Positions 27,001-42,000 of a DNA stretch of 64,000 nt are shown here, in pieces; position 1 is the stretch's first letter; each line of letters starts with the position of its first letter. The position numbers and the translations under genes were made by a program. The notes beneath the pieces are model-generated. The model ran no database searches. It was not told where the DNA came from and saw only the letters and a list, made by a program, of their open reading frames with translations. This DNA comes from Hemicentrotus pulcherrimus (lineage: Eukaryota > Echinodermata > Echinoidea > Camarodonta > Strongylocentrotidae), in contig BEXV01000382.1 of NCBI GenBank assembly GCA_003118195.1, forward strand, positions 1 to 64,000, given 5' to 3'.

Positions 27001-30000
27001 TCTTCTCCCCCAATACATTTTCATTTGCTCAATTTTAACTGCTGGATATTAAACAGGGATGAACTTGAATACAATTTACATATACAAAAATAAGAAATTA
27101 GCCATGAAATAATTGTACGGTAAGTAAATTAAAAACATGCATGTTTATTTGAATATATAACAATTCCTCTTAATATCTTCTTATGATTACCACATATTTC
27201 AATAAAACTTAACAAATGCAAAGACTAAGAAAATAATCTTAGAAGTGAAAAATAACATGGAGCCTTGATCATGAACTGACTCTACAAATGATCAGAATCA
27301 AACTTTGAATTAGCGTCAAGTTCTGACTGTCGCTTGCATGCAGAGACACGAAGAGTTGCAGTGATTTTGTTGGTATTTGTGAGGAAGTTTGTGGGTCAGT
27401 GTGTCAATACAATGAATCTCTGATCCTAAACAAACCAAGTCATATTAAAGGGTAAGTCAATATTGACTGAAGCCAGAGAACGTGTTTACTCACTTCTTGA
27501 AAGCTAATTATCATTCATTACTTAGTCTCAAGGTAAGACCTTGACTCATGGTCATCACAAATTGAACAAAATGGCATCAAAATTGGGGTACAGTCACTAA
27601 ATATCTTTACTGGTGTATGGATATGTTCATTAGTTCCATAGTTCTTATTTCATATTAACATGATTACTGATATACGTTAACTGTTTTCGAACATCATGCT
27701 TGTGAACCAAGCTACTGTTATTGAAATTTTAAATCTTTTATAATAATATTGCAATACTTCCTTTACAAATATCTGGATATGGATTTTATCAACTTGTAAC
27801 ATATAGGGCTAATGAAACATGATACTAAGCATGTTTGAAGTGTTAAATAGATTTTCAAAGAAAGAACACAGGTAGCACAAGCCTTTAATAATAATCTTCA
27901 CTTTTTTAAAATAATAAAGTATTTACGTGGTCTAGAAAGCCAAGACCACAACCATGAAGATATAACAGACTTAAAAAGAAGGTCAACTAAAGGTTTGTTT
28001 GCTTTATTTTTATGATTTGTTTCCATGGAGATGGATATAAAATGGTTATAATTGTATTTGGACTGTGGTAATAATGACTTTTCTATGCGATAAGACACAA
28101 TACATTATGAAACAATTCATATTTGACAGCTATTCCGACTCAAAAGCTCAAAAGCTCAAAATTTGGAATCATTAGCTTATTCTAGTGTTTCTAGTTTCAA
28201 AAAACAACAACAAACAAACTTGAAACAACAGAAAACGACCCGATAAAATCTTGTCTGGAGATGAGAAAGCAGAGACAAATTCTAATCCACTTTTTCAATA
28301 AAAGACTGCATGGAAATGTAGACAGTTGAAATACAGTAGAGTAATTCAATACAGAGTCTAATACAAAGAATTATGATGCTCTTTTGATTGCTTCTACTAT
28401 AATGCACTTCAAGGAAATGGCAATTTTATACAATATTGAGTAATTCTTTTAAATCCCCTTTGATGGCAATGATTTTGCTCTTTGAAACCCAATTTTACAT
28501 AGGCCTATATAAAAGCCTATACATTCATGCTGTATAGTTTACATAACCATGACAATTATGAAAAATTATTCATAAGAGGTTATAATTCAATGGAATTTCT
28601 TTGAAATTACCCTTAACTGACATTTGTATTGACAAGTTTGAGATCTACTTATCCCAAAACAAGAATACATGTAGGTACATGTTTAATCCTATTCATTGAA
28701 AATGAACCTTCAATTTTCCTTTACTGAGCTGTGATTTGTATTTCATTGAAACAATTATGAAAAATGTTTTTAATCTCCACAATAAAACTTAATAAACAAT
28801 TATAACTACTTATTTACAATGTCAAAATGTTAAATGAAACTTTTAACATATTTGAATCTTGATCATAATATTGACAATTACGTTAAGTTTGATTTTTTTG
28901 TTCACTTTCGAAAATGAGATTCTGATTGCAACTGTAAAATCTAATTTGAATCTCAAAAAATGCTACATTTGTAAAAAGCCTTACACTATTAAAGTCACAA
29001 ATATATCAAAGATATACGTAAGGCACAATCAGACATTTTGCAGGTTTCTTCAGTACGAGGGTAGGATTAAATAAGATTAAAAAGGGCAAACTATTCAGTG
29101 AAATAGACTACCCAAATCTCTTTTCTCGGTCAAGAGTAGACAAGGATAAATCCCTGAACCCAAACCACAGGAAAGAGGGGCTGGTGAGTCATATCATTTA
29201 AAAGATTAAAAAGAAAACAAAAATTGGCAAAACACCTGAGTAAGAAAAATGATAGAGAAAAAACAAAAAGAAAAAGAGAAAGAGAAAAAGAAAGAGAGAG
29301 AAAGAGAAAGAGAGAGAGAGAGAGAAAGAAAGAAAGAGAGGAGATATAAATACAAGAAGAGAGAGAATTACATGTTTCATGTTTATCTGTGAGTTGTTCT
29401 CTTTTGTAATTAGTTTTGATCATTTAGACTAAACCGGCCTTTAGTTACAATAGAATCACCCCTATTGTAACGTTCTACACTTTTAAGATATCCAGAGTCC
29501 CTGAAGAACAATTGAAAAAAATAGACTATTCATGAGGCCACTCCACAAGGGACCATAGTCTTACACCATCTCAAGTTCAAATAATACGAGTCATGTAACT
29601 TGGTGTAAGTAGGTTCTCTTTGAAGAAACCAGTAATTTTCAACACACAAAAACGAGAAAAGAATGTTGCACAATGATGAGAATGTCTGGAAGGTATCCAA
29701 AAGCTTGGAATGGTGACTCACACATAAAACCTGGAAAGACAGGTTACTGAACTGAAATATATATCGAGAGCATAATTACATTCATTTTCAAACCATTCTT
29801 CCTGGAATCAAAGTATGAGCTGTATTTCATTCAACTCATGTTCCCCCCCTGTTAAGTTTTGTCCAAATTACTTGCCATGCTATGAATTCCAGAGTATAAC
29901 CAATTAAAAATGAAAGTCTCAACAACAACGGCAAAAGAAAAAAGAAAAATGCTTCTTGAATAAATAACAACTTCAAGAATGTGTACAAGCATGTAGGTCC

Positions 30001-33000
30001 ATGGTACAAGTCATTATATCATTCACTTAGAAACTGAAATATGATGTAATAATGCTACTTATACTTCGGAAGTAATACAAGTACTACATATCGTCGCTGT
30101 TTTCACGAAGTGACGGTAGTGAAAAAAAATTGCATTCACTTTGCATTACGATTTTCCTCACTACCGTCACTTCGTGAAAACAAGGACGATATGTATTAAC
30201 TCAAATTGAAATTTCTTAGTCAATGATGCATAATACCCCTTGTAATTCAAGAATAACACCCTTTTCAATAGTTTCATTAAAGATAAATGATGACCTACAA
30301 CGTATATAAAGCTTCTCATCTCCAACAACCAGCTCGTCCATGAAGTAAACTAATTAACTACAAGCATTCTCAGTTCTTGGTAGGTGTTTCACTCACTCTA
30401 TGCTCCAAGAAACCCAGCCCATCATCATCTTCATCTTGTGAAAAACAAGGTACTACATGTAAGAGCACTCTCTTCAACATTTCACAGAATTCTGAAAGCT
30501 TGTTAAATGCACTGTAAAATGTAATTTAGATCGTCTTAGCAAGACTGAGAGGCCAATGTAACCCATTGTATGTTACATTTGTCAAATAGTGTATATAACA
30601 TGTATATGTCTTAACATCGACTGTATACATGTGATGGTAAGGTACTTCTGCACTGTTAATATTCTGTCTGTTTTGAGCCAGAAAGGGAGCTTCACCTCTG
30701 TGTTTAAAGGATAGAAGTCGATGTCCCTCCGGCCCTCAACAGACAGACAATAATGATAAAAAGATTGTTAGACTCATAAAGAAAATTTGGGAGGAAAGAA
30801 AGACGGAAAGAAAGACAGACAGAGAGACAGTCAATCTCTAATCCTTAAACTTGTCAAGATATTGCTTGTAATCCTCTCTTAATCCAATATTACAAATAAA
30901 CAAGATGAATTCAAGTTATTCCAGGACCTATTGTAATAGGATAAGGCTGGTAAGGATTTGCAGTAGCAGCAACACACCGGTACATGCTGAAAGCATTCTG
31001 CACTCAAAACCTGTGTTACCCAATGAAATAGCATTGATAAGAATTGAAACCAATAGATTTTGTAATACCTGTAAGAACATCTGAAGACAGACTGTGATAA
31101 TATGTCTCATATTGAAATATTTAAATCATTTTGCGAGAAAATGATTGATTCTTGATAAAGATATCAAAGTGTCAATACAGAGATAAATTGTGCCGCAAAA
31201 TATTGAATTCCAACAAATACAGCTTAAAACAAAGAAGTTTACTTCTTTTGGTTTAAATTTGCAAGCTTTGGCCCTACATAGACAGTGTATAGGTCATCAA
31301 GTTAGTGCTAGAAGGGTGTTAACTCTAAGTAATATTGTATTACGGTAGTTAATGCCTTTCTGCCTCTCAACAGTCTGTCAACTTACATGCAGTAGATACA
31401 TGTCATCTACATATACTGTGTGTCTGTGTGTGGCCTTCAACTTTGATAAGAATACAAACAAATGATAAGCAATCTCAAACATTAAAAAAACAAACAATTA
31501 CTAATACAACAACCATATTTCATCTTCTACTTGATAAGCTCTCAACTTCAAATTTTATCTTTTACTGATGTTTATGTATACTACAGCCGGGTGGCAGTAG
31601 AGATGCGTACATTACTTGTAGTAGCTGTACAATTAAATGTCTTTATGATATACTCTTGTATATTTAAAGTAAAATCAGTAGAATTATATGTATAATGTGA
31701 GCAGTAAACTATATCCGCTGTTAATCTCAATAATCTGTCAAATCATATACATTTCTCAGAGACACATTCAAATGAATGTTAAAGGTGTAAGAACGCTTTA
31801 AATTCAAGAGCTTTCTCTTTTTTCCATCTATAATCAATAAGATAACAATGATGCAGGTTGTAGATTAGAAGATAGGTCCATGCAAGCTTGGTTTTGAAAG
31901 GCCTTCAGAAACCTGGCAAGCTTATCCCAAGTGTTTAACAGCTTTATCTCCTAGCCTCCATATAAACGGGGCTTTACTGAGTGACTCACCGGCCCATTGT
32001 GGTCAAATAAAAGTACCTACAACTGATCTGATTCTTATGCATGATCTTTGATATAGATTTCAAAAGTACTGAGTTTCTAGTTAATTTACTTTGAGGCATG
32101 GATGGGTGATGATGATGGATCAATCTTTCTTAAGAACTGAAAGGAAGAAATAACTTCTGGCTTACATAAGTGAATGACCTAGTAGAGATCTATACTTTCT
32201 GATAGACTTTAATTAGAACACTTTTACTCTATGGTTATTGGGTGATTGAAGGTGAATTGTTAGCCAAAATGTCCTACAACTAATCAAAGTAAAGCCCTGA
32301 AGTAATGTAAACTCAGGTGTGCTGTACAATGTACATAGCACCTTTGATGGAGTCCAATGTATCGGGTGCTCTCAGCAACTTTGGGAGAGAAAAAGAGGCC
32401 AAAAATATTATTAAAAAGATTGTAGTGAAATACATACAGGTAGCTCTTAATAAATATGTTATAAGCCTATAGACATGCATGGTCTTTCTGTGATATACCT
32501 TTGTCAGGGTTTGGGCAGGTGATAAATAATTCTTGACGTGGTAGAATGAAAAAAATACACTCAATCATTTCAATTTTCAGTCAGCTACCTTTTGGTATGC
32601 TGGTGACTTGATTGAGTACAATGCAAAGCCTGAAATATGCTGTCACAGTCTCGGAATGTTGTCCGCGGGTATGTGTCTTGATAATGGAATATTTTGAGGT
32701 TTACCAAAGACCAACCTACAAGAGGTGTCAACCTGAATAAAAACATGCACCACAATCTATCAGCTTTGACATGATGATGGATAGCACTATGCTACACTCC
32801 AGAATAAACTTGAACAGGTACAGAACCATTTTAAAGAAAGCAGGTCTCAAGGTTATTACAGTAAATGAAGCTGGTAGCAGAGAATGTTTGTGAAAATTCT
32901 GATAGAAATACAAGCATGCACAGCACTGCTACATATAAAAAGAAAGTTTAATGTGTATGCAGTTTCTCAGAGCTATACCAAACTTGATGGCTGTTGTCAA

Positions 33001-36000
33001 ACTAAAAGATTCAAAGTGTTCCCATGAAAACAACAACAACAACAACAACAATTCTTACGTCGGGGAAATTATGTCACTATACTATATTCAAAATATGAAC
33101 TATATAAATTATATTCCTATAAAGAGATAGAGCAAATTAAATGCCTTCTCAATTAACAAAAATAGCGAAATGTGGCTAGACAACAACTTCCATACTTGTA
33201 CACGCTTGGATAGAATAGGGCCATATAGTACAGGAGTCCAGACTTGGGCAACTTTGGCAGGGTTTTGTGTTACTCTGTACTTTCTTCATACTCCTTATAT
33301 TTTTACCCATTACTAATTGAGGTTCATTTTAAATGTTGAATTACGGTATACACAATTCATTTAACAGTGATTGGTACACCTTAAATGCAACTATTATGTC
33401 TCAGTTTGGTCAAAGCAAAGTCTAACAAAGCCACAACTTAAAGCCAAGTCTACTTTATGATGCCCAGCACGATGTTTGTCTGGCATATGGGGTTAAATCA
33501 AATCAAATTGTGTGGATTACTTGCCAATTTAGGCCAGTAGTTTAGGCAAAGCCCTACCAAATTCTAGTATTTGTTTTATCTCTATCAAATTCAATACAAA
33601 TCGAAACACAAGACAAAAAATAAATCTATATTTTGATTTGACTTTGTCCATAGTTTGAATTGCCTGTTCTAAACTAAAAATGTATTACATGTGTATACAT
33701 GTACTATAAACTGAGAAAAACAAAAAAGAAGAACCTTTTTAGATTTAGTACATTTACTCCATTTAGTTGTCATACACTTTCAATTACTATAAAAGGAAAA
33801 GGGCATGCTCAATAACGGTCTGAGGAAATGGAAAGAAATTGAAAATGGGACCTAAAAACAAATCAATTCCCTCCAAATAGAAAACAAAACAACATGGAAA
33901 TAGCCCAAAACCTCTCTTTTATGTACTGTCCCATTGCAACTAAATGAGCTAATCACACACAAGACAATATGTTTCAAAACATTTTAAATGGCAATTCAGC
34001 AAATGTCATGGGTTGTTATCAATGTTTTCCATGTAAAAAAATTATGTAACAAAAACATTTGTTTATTTTGAATTGCTAATATTTAAGAAAAAAGCTTTTG
34101 ATGTAAATATAGATTGAGCAAAACAATCTTTTTTCCAGATATCACACATTCTTAAACAATGAAAAAGAAAGTGATGAAAAAAAAAGTGACCTATGTATTT
34201 CTGAACGTTTCCCTTTAATTTGTTTTCATCACCCTCTCCAAATACATTGTACCAACCCCAGCACACTTCTGATCCATATTTGGACATCTAAATCATAACA
34301 AATCTACCATAAGTTATTGGATACATCTGTGAAATCAATTTTTGTATATCCATCCTATTGTGTTTGTGGTAATGGTGGGTGTCGTGCTATGGAAACATCT
34401 AATTCCAAAGAAAGGATCGCCGCTGTAGCGATGGCATTGTTATGTGTTGAAAGATACTCATGACGTTTGTACGAGCAGCACTTGACCTAGATAAACCTAT
34501 ACTTTCACAAAGGAAATTCACTGCACCCTCATTTTTTTGTTTCACCCTTTAGCAACCATGATAATGATATAATAATAATATGTAACATTTTTTAATTAAT
34601 ACAGGTATTCTCATTTAAAATAAAACACCTACGGATATTTTCAATGGATCTATAGCCTATGATTGTGAGGCTCAATGCAATTCATGCACCCTCTCATCTG
34701 TTCATAACGGCAATCTAAAACTGAATGCTAATGACCTTTATACCCAAAAGTACAAAATATTTGTGACAGGGTAATTCATCAAATTTCTTTTACAAAATTT
34801 ATAAAGCACAATTATTCAAAACAAGTCAAAGTACGAAATATTTGTGACCGTGTAGTTCCTCAAATTTTCTTTACAAAACCCATAAAGCCCACTTATTAAA
34901 AACAAGTCAAACTGGCACTGAAATTACCTCATGACACACCTTCCTGGCATTTGTAGCTTTCTTGAGGCCCTAACCTTTCATGCACAATTACCTCTAACTG
35001 AAATGCCAAGCCCCTCTTGTATAACAGTTAAACCAGCTATTGACCAGGGGAACTCAGGCTCCTTTTTTCCTAAAAATGGAGCTATTGTGTACTTGACATT
35101 GTTGGGGTATGTTAATCCTATTACAAGGATCAAAAGGGGTGTCAATTGTTCCCCCTGGTGTGAATGTCAACACAGGTGTAACTTTAATCCTCTTTAATGC
35201 CATTGTGGATAAGAAACAAGCTATGGGCATGTTCACATGTGTAGACAAATTGTAAAAAGTTAAAGTTAAGCGGCTTAAGTGTGATGTCATAGAAACTATC
35301 ATGAATAATGGTATGTGAAGAGATTCAAATAGTCAATGACTATTAATGTGATCAAAGTGAATCCTTTCAAAAAAGACCTGTATTGAAACAGATTTGATTT
35401 AACAAATCTTAAAAAGAAAGCACTGTATGCAACATAGAAATCAAGATTGTTCAGAATTTAAAAGTTTGTACATTTTAAATGAATACTTAGGATCTAAGCT
35501 ACCATATATTTGCAAACAAAGCATTGTTAAAACTTTAAATACTATGATGCAAAAAGCCAGAAGCTAAAACGATTGCCAAGTTGGGGAGATATTTGATGTT
35601 TGGTATGTCAATATCTTGATTAGAAATGCATAGCCAATAGGAAATATAATTATGTTGTGGTGAAAACCGCAAAATGCAATCCCCTTTCCACCAATTTCAA
35701 ACTACCCTAGTTAATTATCTGAATAACTTTCACCATTTCTTATGCTGGCACTAGCGTGAGTGTCATGAATATGTGCAAATTAAAATTTACAATACCAAAT
35801 TATGGTTAAAAAACTTCTTAATACATCAATTTTTGTTTAAAAAAAAGATTATGTAGGACACATGAGCTAAAGAGGAAAGAGGACCTTCTTCATATTTGCT
35901 GAAATTTGAAATACGGTAAGCTTGAAATGAGTTATATTTGTTGTTTTTTCGGAATAGCTACAGTAGCTAGATCAATGGTGTTCTTTTTCATAACATTTGT

Positions 36001-39000
36001 CAAGAGCTAGAAGGTAATTAAATCTGTGCTAAATCATTAAAAGACCCTTTTTCCCCCTTGAGCATTCGATGCAATACTTTTTGGTATCACTTTAAAAAAA
36101 AAATCCTAGTATGAACCCACAGACGCATGAATTAATGTATAAATAGGCTTGGTGTGGGGTGAAACAGGGCTGTTGTATTGGTATTGAAAACCGATCGGTT
36201 CATTGTATTCAAGAAAGTGTCAAGGATCTATTCTTTTCCACCTTCTCCAAGAAGATTGATCGACGAGAGCGATCGCAGGAGACTGCGCCTGCATGTGTTT
36301 CTAAACAATTTAGTCTGTTGGTCGATTGCCAGTGCCATCTCGCAGAATCAATTTGGAAGTCGTTTCTCGGTTCAAAGCTAAATTGAGAAGTGCTTCGCGT
36401 GCAGACATGCCATAGAATTTGTTGATGCAATAAATACAGTACTGGTAGATAATGCAGCTCCATCCTGTGAACTTTGCTGCACGCCATCTTCCTTAGGGTC
36501 ATGATTTTCCTCTTCTTGTATAGAGAAATAAATATACTGGTAAGCTACTGGTGTACGCACACTTTGCAATGGAGACGACAAGACAAATATATTCCTGGAA
36601 ATCTCAAGATGATAACAAATTTCAGAAAAATGGAGGCCTTTGGTACTTCTATATTCTTTTGCTCAGCAATAGAAATTTGTTTTGTCAAAAAACAGCTGTT
36701 GTTACATTTTGATTAATCAAATATTATCAATCATATCCTATCGAAATATGGTCTTAACATTTCCAGAGTAAACCTCAGCATGAAAAAATGTCATTGGCAA
36801 AGATAAAAGTTGTCCAACTCCTCATAAAGCCAGCATCAGGTTCGGTCCAATGCAGCTATGACGCAAGTGTTTTTTATCATCGAGAGACAGCTGATGGGTT
36901 CGTGTAGGTAGTAAAGCTGTGCATGGGGATAGCTCTTCCGCTCAACTTCACGTCCAAAATGAAAATTATCATCATGCTTCGTAAACTACAACAATGGGAG
37001 TTTCATCAGAAATGTGAGCGGATTTTAGGGCCCCTTGACACCTCCCAAATGCCCGAGTTTGACACCTTCCACAGCTCTACCAGGGATATGTCCCTGGCTC
37101 TACACTGCATGCATTAAAAATTGTGTGTCCTTTTCTTTTATGTGTGTTTTAACCGGTGAAAGGCAATTTCAATTGTAATGACAGCTAGTACAGTTGGTCT
37201 CTAAAATAAATGCAAGTGTATTTGAACTGTTCAGTTACTAGGCTTAGCATATTTTATGTTGGATTCATGCACAACCATTTAGTCACCTAATAAGGATACA
37301 GTATACAATTAAATCTTGTATCGGCCATTTTTGTTTCTTTAAAGGTACTATGTCCCTTTTGCAGCCAACCTCAAATGCTGTAGAACTTTGCAGGAATTAT
37401 GAAAATATCATGTATGTCCTATCTGTGAAATTTAAACGTTAGCAGTGTCCTCATATTCAAATGATGCAAGGAAACCAGTTTATTTTCTAGACTTCACTGT
37501 CATTGAGTCATTGAGTGACTGACTGGCTTTTTTCTTCTTTGGTAATAACATACATGAAAAGAGTTGTAAAGGGTACATGTGCATTTGTCTACATCAATAA
37601 CCCACTTCTTGTGATGGCCAAGATTAAACTGATTGAATCTTTGTGCAGCATAAAACGTATGACCATTCGGTACAATTGTCTGAAAATCAAGACTATTACT
37701 TTTAGGCTCTATAGCCCTAAAGTCGATTTGAACTAATAGTCGTTATTTTCCCACTTGAAGACATCTTCAAGCCCCACCTTTTTTAGGGAAGTTCTATAAA
37801 ATTAGTATCATCTTTCAAATGCAGTTGGAATTTATCCTTTTCATTTTTTTGGCCTGCAAATAGGACATAGTACCTTTAAGGAATTAGAATTATAACTGAA
37901 TTTGGATTAATATGGTAATTCCAGTATAACTACATGTATAAGAAATCAATGACAAAAAAAGGCAAAATTTAGTGGAGATGAGCTTTTCCTTTGAAACAGT
38001 GAAATCTAATAAACATTATTCAATTTCTCTCTTCTGTATCCACCATCAGGCATCAACCCACGTATCCTTCCTTAAGTCACATTTGTCTCCAATGACGTAA
38101 ATGGGTTATACACACAGATTATCAATGTGATTTAGTTGGCTATAGACACATATATACTGAGTGTTATAATGATGAATTTAGATAAGATGAACATGACGAT
38201 TGGGACTCTACAATCCTCTTGGAGGCTTGGCAGATGGTTTAAATCGTATGTGATTTAATGAGGTGGAATTGTATTCAGGTTAAAAATACCCTTGTGATAT
38301 ATCTATCAGGAGTGATTATTTGATTGCACTTTGTTTTCTATATCTGCAAGTTCTATGATGTATTACTGGATTGGTTTATGTACAGCATAATGGCAGTTCT
38401 AAGCATATACTGCCAACATTTCTTGCTCAAAATGTTTATATAATATTGCTTTGAACTAAATTGAATTAAAATTGCTTATATGTTAATTTCACTTGTGAAG
38501 ATTGGACTGGATATAGACTCACAATACAACCAGACAATTTGAAAACAAATAAAGTTTTTGAACCGACTATTATTCAATTTCAAAGAAAACAAACTAAATA
38601 AATTGATTACCCTTATCAGTTTGTTTGAATTTTTGTAAATACCCGGTATCTTACACCAACGCCTACCTTCCATATCTCCAGACTTTCCCTAATTTCGTTC
38701 CAAATAAATTCATGTTTGATTTTATTCTCTTGAAACTAATTTTTGTCTTCATCCTAATAAAAATATTGCTGTTACTATTCTTGGATCTATATTCCCTTTG
38801 TTGAGGATAAATGGCTTAAGTGATGTACATCAAGTCATCATATTTGTCTACTGACATGACTGAGTGCCAGAAGGGAGTTAGTGCATATCTTTAAAGACTT
38901 AAAGCCTTATAGCTGTTCTGGATCTATGGAGAAGATCGATGATAAAACTTGTAGCGGTAATTATAAGGCAAACAAGGCTCATGTTACCTTGCAAACAAAC

Positions 39001-42000
39001 TTGACAATGTCATGTAGTATTCTCTTTTGTTTGTGTGTGTGTGTGGTTAATGTCTCTAGCAGACATGGCAGAAATCAATCTCAAATATAGATCTGTTATT
39101 TCTCAGACCAGTCTCTGACAATTAACCTGTAATCAGTACAGAAAATAGGTTAGAAAATCCCAGGACTGAGTGTACTGCTATGACAAGTCATTAGGGGATA
39201 TATTTCAATCAGGTCTGTTGGAAAAGTTCACGAAGAAATATGACTCCTCATTATACTCCTCATTATCTCTCACATTACAAAAGACAAAAGGTGACTGATC
39301 TAACTCTATAATATTTTGTGCCTCATGTTTGTAAAACTTCTACTTGATACTATTATGATGTTTGATGCAAAAAACAATAATGTAGACATTTGAGAATAGC
39401 ATTTAAAAAAATGTGTATTCCTGGCATTTTTTGGTCATTTTTAGTTTGCAAGGTCCATTGTTTTTCTTCAAAATAATATTTAAAGTGTCTTACTGTTTTC
39501 TCAAATGTTCCAGTCATTGATGGTTTATTGTTCAAAAATATATATTATATGTATGAGTACAATCTATATTCATCGTATTATTCCAGTATACATGTAAGTG
39601 CTTAGAAATATTATTGATTGTATTGAGCACTACATAAATCCATATTTATGCAAGAATGCTAAACTGGATCTGTACAGGCCATCTTCAACACAGATACTTT
39701 TGAACAAGAATACACATTGAAAGTAACTGTGAAACTGTGTCAGTTCAAACGTTTGCTCATCAAGCTTAAACTGGTCAAAAGCTTGTTACACCAAGGGATT
39801 TAACCCTGAGCATATTGGTCAACAACTCAGCCTTGTAACTGTGGTAAAGAACTTGAGCAAATTTGTAGAAGGAGATTCGACATGAGGTCCTGAGTAACAA
39901 CAGGAACTTGCTAAAATTTGAAAATCAAAACTGGCTAATTTGATGGGTGCAAGCTTTAAGGGGTACAATTGTGTCAAAGAGTTGTGAAGTTCAGAAGAAT
40001 GAAACTTGAACAGATTGACACCTAATTATCCTTGTATGCCTGAGAGATTGCTACTTTTGATGACCTCTTTGTTGCTTTAGGAGGAAATGAAAGAGAAATA
40101 ACTTATAAGAACTATTAGAGAACTAATGGGCAATTTGAGAATTCACTTAATCTCTTTGACATGAAGGTCTTCCAGCTAAACTTTTTTTGTTGGAGGGGGT
40201 GGTAAGAGATGGGAACACCAGAAGATAAATTGTAGGGTTACTGAAACATCTGACCCCATGCACAACTACAAACCAGATTTACCCCCCCTCCAACTAGCCC
40301 TTCTACCTCTCTTCCCAATAGCTCACTCTTTATATCAAAACTATCAATTATGCTTTTCACTTGCAAGTATTGTTTTCCCCCTAGAGAGCCGTTCCTGAAA
40401 TTAGGTAGTTGATCTTGACACTCAAGAACAGCTATTTCTTACAATTCTAATTGATTTTCCAGATGGGCTTTGAAAGGAGTGGGCAGGAGCATCATTCATC
40501 TTCTTACATGTCATCAAGTAATGGAGGAAATGGCAGAGATGTTTTGAGGGGGAGGAGGAATTTGAAGATGGGTCTGAATATTCACTCCCAAGGTAATATG
40601 TGTAGATTTTTGGAGTGACTGCATGGAGCCCCTAACATGATATACATGTACATTGGGGTGCTCCTTTGTTTCATCAACAAAACTATAAAGTTTGAGCCAT
40701 GGAATGCTGTTAGTCCTTTATCTTCAGATGAAAGCTGCCCCTCCCCCAAACTGTCAAGGCATAACCTCATATTGTTATATGTTACTGCATGCATAGTTTA
40801 TACCAAACTTTCAGTTTCCCCTTCATTTATCTGTTTATTCAAAGATTTTACTGCAAACATAGACAATAATTGAATAAGCATATATGTATATTCCTTCCAA
40901 GTAATTTGAATCAACTTCTGCAAATTATATGATAAATTCAGATCAGGCTCATCTGTTTGTTGATACAAGGCTTGAACTCAATCACTGACATGTATTTCAT
41001 TCAGTCATATCATATAATCAGAATATTTACAATGCCATTCATATCATAATGTCAATCAAAACTCAACCCATGTTCTCATCACGCATAAAGTCATGGTCGA
41101 TCAAACCAACATATACATACAGAAACATCTCAAAGAATTATAAATGGATGATCCCCAAAATAGATATCAATCACAGAATCCATCAATATCACAATGCTGT
41201 CTATTACCAACATTGAATACAGAGATCAAGAGATCATTGAGTGATCTCCCTTCTATTTGTCATCCATTTAACAAGTCAATGACCTATGCCCTCAATCCAT
41301 TAACCCTTGTAAAACCATCTATTCTTCGTTTCTATTATCTTCTTTACTACAACACAACTGAACAGTTTTTACAATTCATGAACTAACAAGGAATCCCTGC
41401 ATGTAGTGTAGAGTTCTTTAGTTTGGTAAAAATCAATAGTATTAACTTGTGAACCATGTAACAACAGTATATCGTCTGTATAGACCCAGATGTGCATTAA
41501 CTCCATGTAAACCTACACTAGTTAACACCTTCTAGCTCTTAACAGATAAGATTAAAAAGTAATATTAAAAGAAACAAATTATCAATCCCCTCAAATATTT
41601 ATGCCAAGACAAAAAAACGTATCAACAATTGTAAAAAGCTTGCAACCAAAACTGAGGCATGCTTCTTGTTTTTGTAAATCCTGTGAGAGGTATCCTTAGT
41701 TTAAACGACTCCATCCCACAAATGGATAATCATGGTCATGCAGGAACACGGACATCGAGCTCAACAACGATTAGAGTCCATCAAAGTCAGAATCCTACAT
41801 ACAAGTGACCTTGGTATACATCTAATAGATAACGCTTAGTCCCGTTACCCTTGAAACATATCTCTTTTATTAGAACGAGGAACGAGCAGACAAATTTCTG
41901 AATCGTCAAATGTGGTACAATTTGGGAATGGATCTACAAATTAGCTTGACAAAATTGATTAACTGTTTCACGAGATGTGGCAGTCGCAATTTCAACCCCT

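Noticed and set aside
34931..35302. Open frames on both strands around 35.1 kb
   Set aside because: No coding signature; overlapping antisense frames of similar length suggest chance.
36159..36502. Overlapping open frames on both strands with moderately higher GC content
   Set aside because: Three mutually overlapping frames and none with recognisable protein features; possibly an old repeat.
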